This document shows positions 59,665 through 64,000 of a stretch of 64,000 bases of DNA, in pieces. Below the pieces are notes generated by a model that was not told the DNA's origin, searched no databases, and saw only the letters and a program-made list of their open reading frames with translations. Source of the DNA: Coccinella septempunctata (taxonomy: Eukaryota; Arthropoda; Insecta; Coleoptera; Coccinellidae); assembly GCF_907165205.1 (NCBI RefSeq), contig NC_058198.1, forward strand, positions 19,214,740 to 19,278,739, read 5' to 3'. The position numbers were made by a program, and so were the translations under genes. Position 1 is the first letter of the stretch. The number at the start of each line of letters is the position of its first letter.

Positions 59665-61301
59665 TCTATAATTTGACCATCCGATAAAACAACATCCTCC
59701 CCTCGGTCCAGTCTACCTCTTGTTACATCCACCATCGCACATTTTTCTATGCCAAACCTCATGCCAATATCCTTGCTGAATTGTCTCACTAGTTCCAGTT
59801 GTCCCTCCAGGTATTTTCGACCCCTAGCGAAGAGTTTGAGGTCGTCCATAAAGAATAGGTGTGTGAGCTTATTAATTTGATCTATGGAGTAGCCATATGC
59901 CGATCTATTTAGCATAGTACTTAGCGGATTGAGAGCAAGGCAAAACCATAATGGACTCAGGCTATCTCCCTGGAATATTCCTCTTCTAATTTTTATTAGC
60001 ACTTCATTTTGCAAGGTTGATGTTGAATTACCTATCTTGAGTGAGGTTCGCCATGTGGACATCAAGTTTGTAAGGAGACTTATCACCTTTGGGTGTATTT
60101 TGTAAATTTCCAACACCTCCAGGAGCCATGTGTGAGGGACACTATCGAATGCCTTCTGATAATCGATCCAAGCTATCGAGATATTCTTTTGTTTTCTTTT
60201 TGCTTGCTTGGTGATGGCATTATCTATGACGAGCAGTTCTTTACTTCCTCGTCCTCTCTTTCGGCATCCATTTTGTTCCCAGGCCATTATGTTGTTGTTC
60301 TTCAGGTGATCTTCGATTTTGTGGGCAATTATCGATGTGAGGACTTTATAAGCCGATGGAAGACAGGTAATCGGTCTGTAGTTTTCAGGACGGCCTAGGT
60401 CACCTTTTTTGGGTATCAAGAGCGTCGAGCCTTTTGTAAAGTATTCGGGGATATCAGAAGGATTTTCTATAGCATTCTGGATGAATAGGGCAAGCATTTT
60501 GTGAGTGGCTGTCAATGTCTTCCACCAGTAGTTGTGGATTCCGTCACCTCCTGGGGTCATCCAATTTTTTAATCTCTTAACAGTGGCCTTCACATCTTCC
60601 TCTGTCACAATTATCTCAGACATCTCTCCAACATTTTCCCTATCTCTTGTTTCAAGGTCTATCCATGTTGCCTTCCGGTTATGGCTTTCGTCCTTGGACC
60701 ATATACTGGACCAATACTTGTTTACTTCGTCCAAGTTAGGCACGGGTGTTTGTTCATTATGTTGGTTTGTTCCCTCGAGCTGTCTGAAGAAATTTCTTTG
60801 GCTGTTATTGAAGAGGTTGTTTTCTTTGTACCTTTTCGTTCTTTTATGGTACCTCCTTAGCCTGTTTCCCAGAGCTGCTATCTTCTGCTTAAGTGACTCT
60901 ACATGTATTTTTAGGTGTTGTAAGTATTCTGTGTCGCTTGGTTTGAGCTTCATTTTTCGGGCGTAGGCAAGTGCTTTTTTCTTAACTTTTCTGCTGGGAT
61001 TTTGATCTTCTAGATAGGTGTGTAGAATCCCTATTTCCCTGCGGAGGGCACTTATCCGTCCCTCTATACGTTCTTCCCAGGGTGGTTTCTTATGGTCAGT
61101 TTTCCGTGTACCGGTCTTTGCTTTGTTTTTTGTTGGCTGGATGTTGTTAGCAGTGACAGCGGCGCAATACACCATGTGGCACAGTTCTTCGAAATTAGTT
61201 GACTCCTCAAACTTCTCTCTCAGAGCGTTATTAATTGCCTGCATCAATGTTGTAGCTTCCTTGTTTTGATTCAGCTTCTGTATTTTGGGCCTGTTCTCCA
61301 T
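59571..61301 (-). pseudogene. R4/Dong-like ORF 2, RT domain
   Basis: The frame has 576 open codons. A basic linker (RRYHKRTKRYKENNLFNNSQ) is followed by the RT: TPGGDGIHNYWWK, NYRPITCLPSAYKVLTSI, EQNGCRKRGRGSKELL, DYQKAFDSVPHTWLLE, FQGDSLSPLWFCLALNPLS and FMDD. It shifts out of frame near 59640, after SDGQIIDW, in a GGG run. Upstream it is out of frame with the N-terminal piece because of a run of seven G (plus strand seven C at 61309-61315). Confidence 0.88.
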
Positions 61302-61329
61302 TTCAACTCCCCCCCATTTTTGGTTCTCC

Positions 61330-61974
61330 TCATGAAAGATTTCTAGGATCTCCTGTGTTATCGTCTCTGGTTGTATTGTATTGTTCCCTTTCGCCTTCTT
61401 CCCTTGTTTCCGTTCTGATTTGACCTTGTATGCTAGTCCTGTGGATGCTTCTTCTTAGGTTTTCAATTCTCTTTGCTGGGGATTTTTGTATTGCCATAGT
61501 CTTAATGCTTTCTATTTCGTCTGGCGAAAGCAGTTTTCTGGTCTTAATATTTTTCACTTGTGCAATCAGGTGCTTCCCAGTGAACCGCATTTCGGGGTAC
61601 GTTTGTAACCACTTGTCTGCCAGCTTGTTGGCGTATTTCTTTGTTTGGGTCTCTCCTTGAGTGACGTGGAAATATGCACTGATAAGACATACGTTCATCT
61701 CCCGTGTCCAGTGCTGCCTTCCTCGTCTGCGGGTTTGAGCGGGATCTGTCGAGCTCGACATTTCCAAGCTCACACCCTGGATGTTCCTTGTCGAGTTGCC
61801 TGGCCTTGTGGATCCGTTTCGCAGGGGAGTGCCACTTGCTCCACTCTCCTCTGCTAGGGATCGTGTCAGTCTTCCCCCAAGCGCAATCCGAACACTGGGG
61901 GCGGTTTCCGAGGCTTCTTCCAACATGTTGAAAGCGATTTTTTTTTCACAGTGGAGGGCTGCTGACCCTAGCAC
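61330..61974 (-). pseudogene. R4/Dong-like ORF 2, N-terminal DNA-binding region
   Basis: From the ATG at 61974 it has 214 codons. The conserved part is RRRGRQHWTREMNVCLISAY (residues about 83-102), then KYANKLADKWLQTYPEMRFT and a QVKNI helix, a Trp-rich helical region usual before the RT in R4/Dong-like proteins and probably used for target DNA binding. It ends at a TGA just before the G7 run where the frame is lost. Confidence 0.7.
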
Positions 61975-62028
61975 TGGTCGACTCGGGTACGCGGGGACGT
62001 CACACCCCGATGGCTTACGCCACCCTGC

Positions 62029-62033
<5 letters not shown>

Positions 62034-62115
<82 letters not shown>
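62034..62115. repeat. Long (TA)n microsatellite
   Basis: Pure TA run of about 41 units at the 5' end of R4/Dong-like element 2. It is the probable insertion target. Confidence 0.95.
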
Positions 62116-62118
<3 letters not shown>

Positions 62119-62507
62119 AGCAAATGTTAATTTGACCCCCCTTAAAATATACTGATAATGTCCGACGACGAATGTCGAAGGAAGAATAAGAGTATAGAAC
62201 CTATGCTCTGTGAACTCTGTGCTCCAATGTTACCTGCCCTCTCTTTTGCACAGGCCGAGCACACAATTACTTGAACTATCTGGTCGGGCGATACGCTTTG
62301 TACCTGACCCTTTGTTAGAGCACCTCCTCGTGCTAGATAACCGACCGCCATCCTACTTTGTGAATAAAAAGTATCAACCACGTGTCCTACTTATTTCTAA
62401 CATCAGAAGTGGGATTAAATTTCTTCTTTCGAGAAAAGAAATTGAGGATCCTATTTTGTGAGTGAAAATCGTTTGTGTTTTGTGAGAATCTACAAGAATA
62501 AGCCAAA

Positions 62508-62931
62508 ATGGACCAGCAAAATCTCAACAAAGCTCCCGAAGAAAGTGAAGCCATTTCGTTTAAGGAACGACACCGACCACGTGGTGACCGCATAATTATC
62601 GTTAGCCCAGTTTGACCCCGACGATACATCCTTTTCAACCAAGGAGTGGATTGAGGAAGTTGATCGAATTAAATTCGAAACAGGTACGTCTGATACTGTT
62701 GTAGTATTAAAAGCTGGGCAAGCCCTGAAAGGCCGTGCAGCCAAAATTTTTCAAAATTGGAAACCGATTGTTAGAAATTGGTCAACATTTTCTAGGAATG
62801 TAGAGATAGCGTTCCCTGAGAAAGGAACTCCGGCCACGAGGCTTAAAGCTAGCATGTTGATAAGTAGTGCAAATTTTAGTTCGTTAGTAGAGTATGCTCA
62901 TGCCAAGTTGAATTCGATCAGGAAACTTTGA
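62508..62931 (+). pseudogene. Gypsy 2 gag (capsid) remnant
   Basis: The ATG at 62508 starts a frame that stops after 33 codons. One base away the reading continues as LAQFDPDDTSFSTKEWIEEV, KAGQALKGRAAKIFQNWKP and AFPEKGTPATRL, typical of the Gag capsid of insect Gypsy elements, to a TGA at 62929-62931. It is unlike the Gag of the tandem array, so this is a different family. Confidence 0.7.
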
Positions 62932-63094
62932 TATCACTAATGTAGAAGTTAAGAATAGATTATTAGTGCAAGAACCTAAGAATGAAATGCAGCAGCTGAA
63001 ATTGCCTTCTTCATAGGATTCCGACGCTCCATATTAGTCTCAGATAATAGTAGAAAACTAGAAAAATGAAGCAGCTACTGAAAACAGAATCAGA

Positions 63095-63165
63095 CGAAAC
63101 CTTTCATGGGAATTGTAGGAACTGTGGAAAATTTAGGCATAGAAAGTTAGATTATTGTAAAGAAA
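63095..63165 (+). pseudogene. Gypsy 2 nucleocapsid zinc knuckle
   Basis: CRNCGKFRHRKLDYC gives C-X2-C-X4-H-X4-C. The reading is closed by stops on both sides. Confidence 0.6.
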
Positions 63166-63654
63166 CGTTGTTTTAATTCTAATCCAGAAAATTCCAGTCT
63201 TGAATGTAATTTCTGTGACATACTGAAGATTTTTATTTTGTTAAGAAAAAGAGAGAAACAAGTTCAGTCAAACTTTAGTTACCCAGTGTTCGTAACAATC
63301 AATTAAGCACATTAGATTTGAATCTAGACTTGTCAGGATTGGACGAGCGATTAGTAAAGTATTGAATAAATCGAATATTGTCAAATAACACAAATTTTCA
63401 AGCATGCCGACTAACTTAGTCGGAACATACCTAGTGAAAATAAGATACTGGCGCTTTGTTATGTTTCAGGAAAATCAAAACCAATTGCAAAAGTTTGATC
63501 TGTTTTGTACGTGAATTCTTATGAAGATTTACATAAGACAAGCGCTCTCAAGAATGTAAAATGTTCCCGTTGAGCAATCCAGGAGTATAGTATAACGCTG
63601 GCAGGTCTCGAACATCAGGTTAGGTTACCGATTGATGTTAATCAGAAAATTTCC

Positions 63655-63796
63655 ATGAAGGTGACATCTATCGAATGAAGAAAAACTGAAGCCAACATTT
63701 ATTGGACCTTTCGAAGTGCAAGCAGTCCTACCAAACGATCTATATGCCTTGAGAAGAGTAGGAGTCCAGAATAGAACCAATGAGATCTTGGCCTAA
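63655..63796 (+). pseudogene. Gypsy 2 integrase C-terminus
   Basis: The stretch KLKPTFIGPFEVQAVLPNDL followed by YALRRVG is the GPF/Y-type module that ends Gypsy integrase. It closes at a TAA at about 63794-63796. Confidence 0.6.
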
Positions 63797-63800
63797 AAAA

Positions 63801-64000
63801 AAAGCAAATAGTGATGAGTGAGTGCTAGTTTCAATGATGCGCCATGATGAAGTGAAATATTCTCATGTCCATCAGATTTTATGTTCTATACTGTTCCTTA
63901 TGAGATTCTTATTGTTATGTTATGATCCATTGTATTGTCTCATGTTCATTTTATGTTGAATGTTTTCCAAAGCACTTGAAATTCCATGATAAGTTTTCGG
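63801..64000. other. AT-rich end of window, no gene seen
   Basis: Probably the 3' UTR or LTR of the Gypsy 2 remnant. No motif is seen. Confidence 0.4.

Larger units (their letters stand above)
58222..62033 (-). mobile_element. R4/Dong-like non-LTR element 2, near full length
   Basis: On the minus strand it runs from directly beside a long (TA)n tract (62034) through a GC-rich 5' UTR, an N-terminal DNA-binding region, RT, a zinc knuckle and an endonuclease, to an A-rich 3' end (58260-58322) near another TA tract. The known R4/Dong relatives favour simple repeats such as TAA, so a TA target would be in keeping. Confidence 0.85.
62160..63800 (+). mobile_element. Gypsy-like LTR element 2, internally deleted
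   Basis: A possible LTR (beginning TGTCCGACGACG at 62160, with AATAAA-containing sequence near 62365) is followed by gag remnants, a lone zinc knuckle and the very end of pol. Protease, RT, RNase H and most of integrase are gone. No PBS or matching second LTR was found in the window. Confidence 0.6.

Noticed and set aside
61781..62155. Plus-strand ORF with a long Tyr-Ile repeat
   Set aside because: The repeat is the translation of the (TA)n microsatellite, and the rest is antisense to the R4/Dong-like N-terminus.

Overview
The window looks like a repeat-dense, gene-poor stretch of an arthropod genome, probably an insect. It is eukaryotic: there are several retrotransposon clades, a tRNA-derived SINE, hammerhead ribozymes of the Penelope/retrozyme type, a Harbinger DNA transposon and long AT-rich spacers. 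Placement within insects is inference; nothing here fixes the order. I found no convincing complete host gene. The only candidate is an open reading frame running off the left edge (1-323, minus).

Layout. 1-1940: edge ORF, a short non-LTR scrap and a three-copy 107-114 bp tandem repeat. 1940-7600 (minus): a Jockey/CR1-type non-LTR element with ORF1, endonuclease and broken RT. It is split by a 1.69 kb fold-back DNA element (4381-6070), and a tRNA-derived SINE (about 2972-3168) sits exactly where its RT core is missing. 8769-10730: three more non-LTR scraps. 11059-11967: a frameshifted member of a conserved multicopy arthropod protein family. 12157-14483: a decayed PIF/Harbinger transposon with transposase (plus) and a MADF-like partner gene (minus). 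14700-16408: the 5' half of an APE-endonuclease non-LTR element.

16552-42822 is the centrepiece: a 26.3 kb head-to-tail array of a Ty3/Gypsy element on the minus strand, arranged LTR-body-LTR-body-LTR-body-LTR. It has four LTRs of 1956 bp, three intact internal regions and a single ATTC target duplication around the whole array. Each body has a Lys-type primer binding site, a SAP-like gag N-terminal ORF, one in-frame TAA, a gag with two zinc knuckles, a probable -1 frameshift site (GTTAAAC, 6 nt spacer, 7-bp hairpin), a complete protease-RT-RNase H-integrase ORF, a third ORF and a polypurine tract. The third ORF encodes a nucleocapsid-like protein apparently copied from the end of gag. A splice donor in the LTR and an acceptor one base before the ORF3 ATG suggest a spliced message, as used for env in errantiviruses.

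42823-49100 (minus): three non-LTR elements. The first has lost its RT and hosts the Gypsy array in its 3' tail; the last keeps an intact 700-residue RT region. 49487-52654: two Penelope-like elements, one a GIY-YIG fragment between long inverted arms. 52681-54441: a second fold-back element. 54465-55590: direct and inverted copies of a 497-bp unit carrying two hammerhead ribozymes. 55600-62033 (minus): two R4/Dong-like non-LTR elements with restriction-like endonucleases, each abutting a (TA)n tract. 62160-63796: a Gypsy remnant (plus) with most of pol deleted.

Insertion order from nesting: older Jockey-type elements were hit by fold-back, SINE and Gypsy insertions. The Gypsy array is the youngest, because its copies are almost identical. 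All comparisons here were made by eye; no alignment or database search was run.
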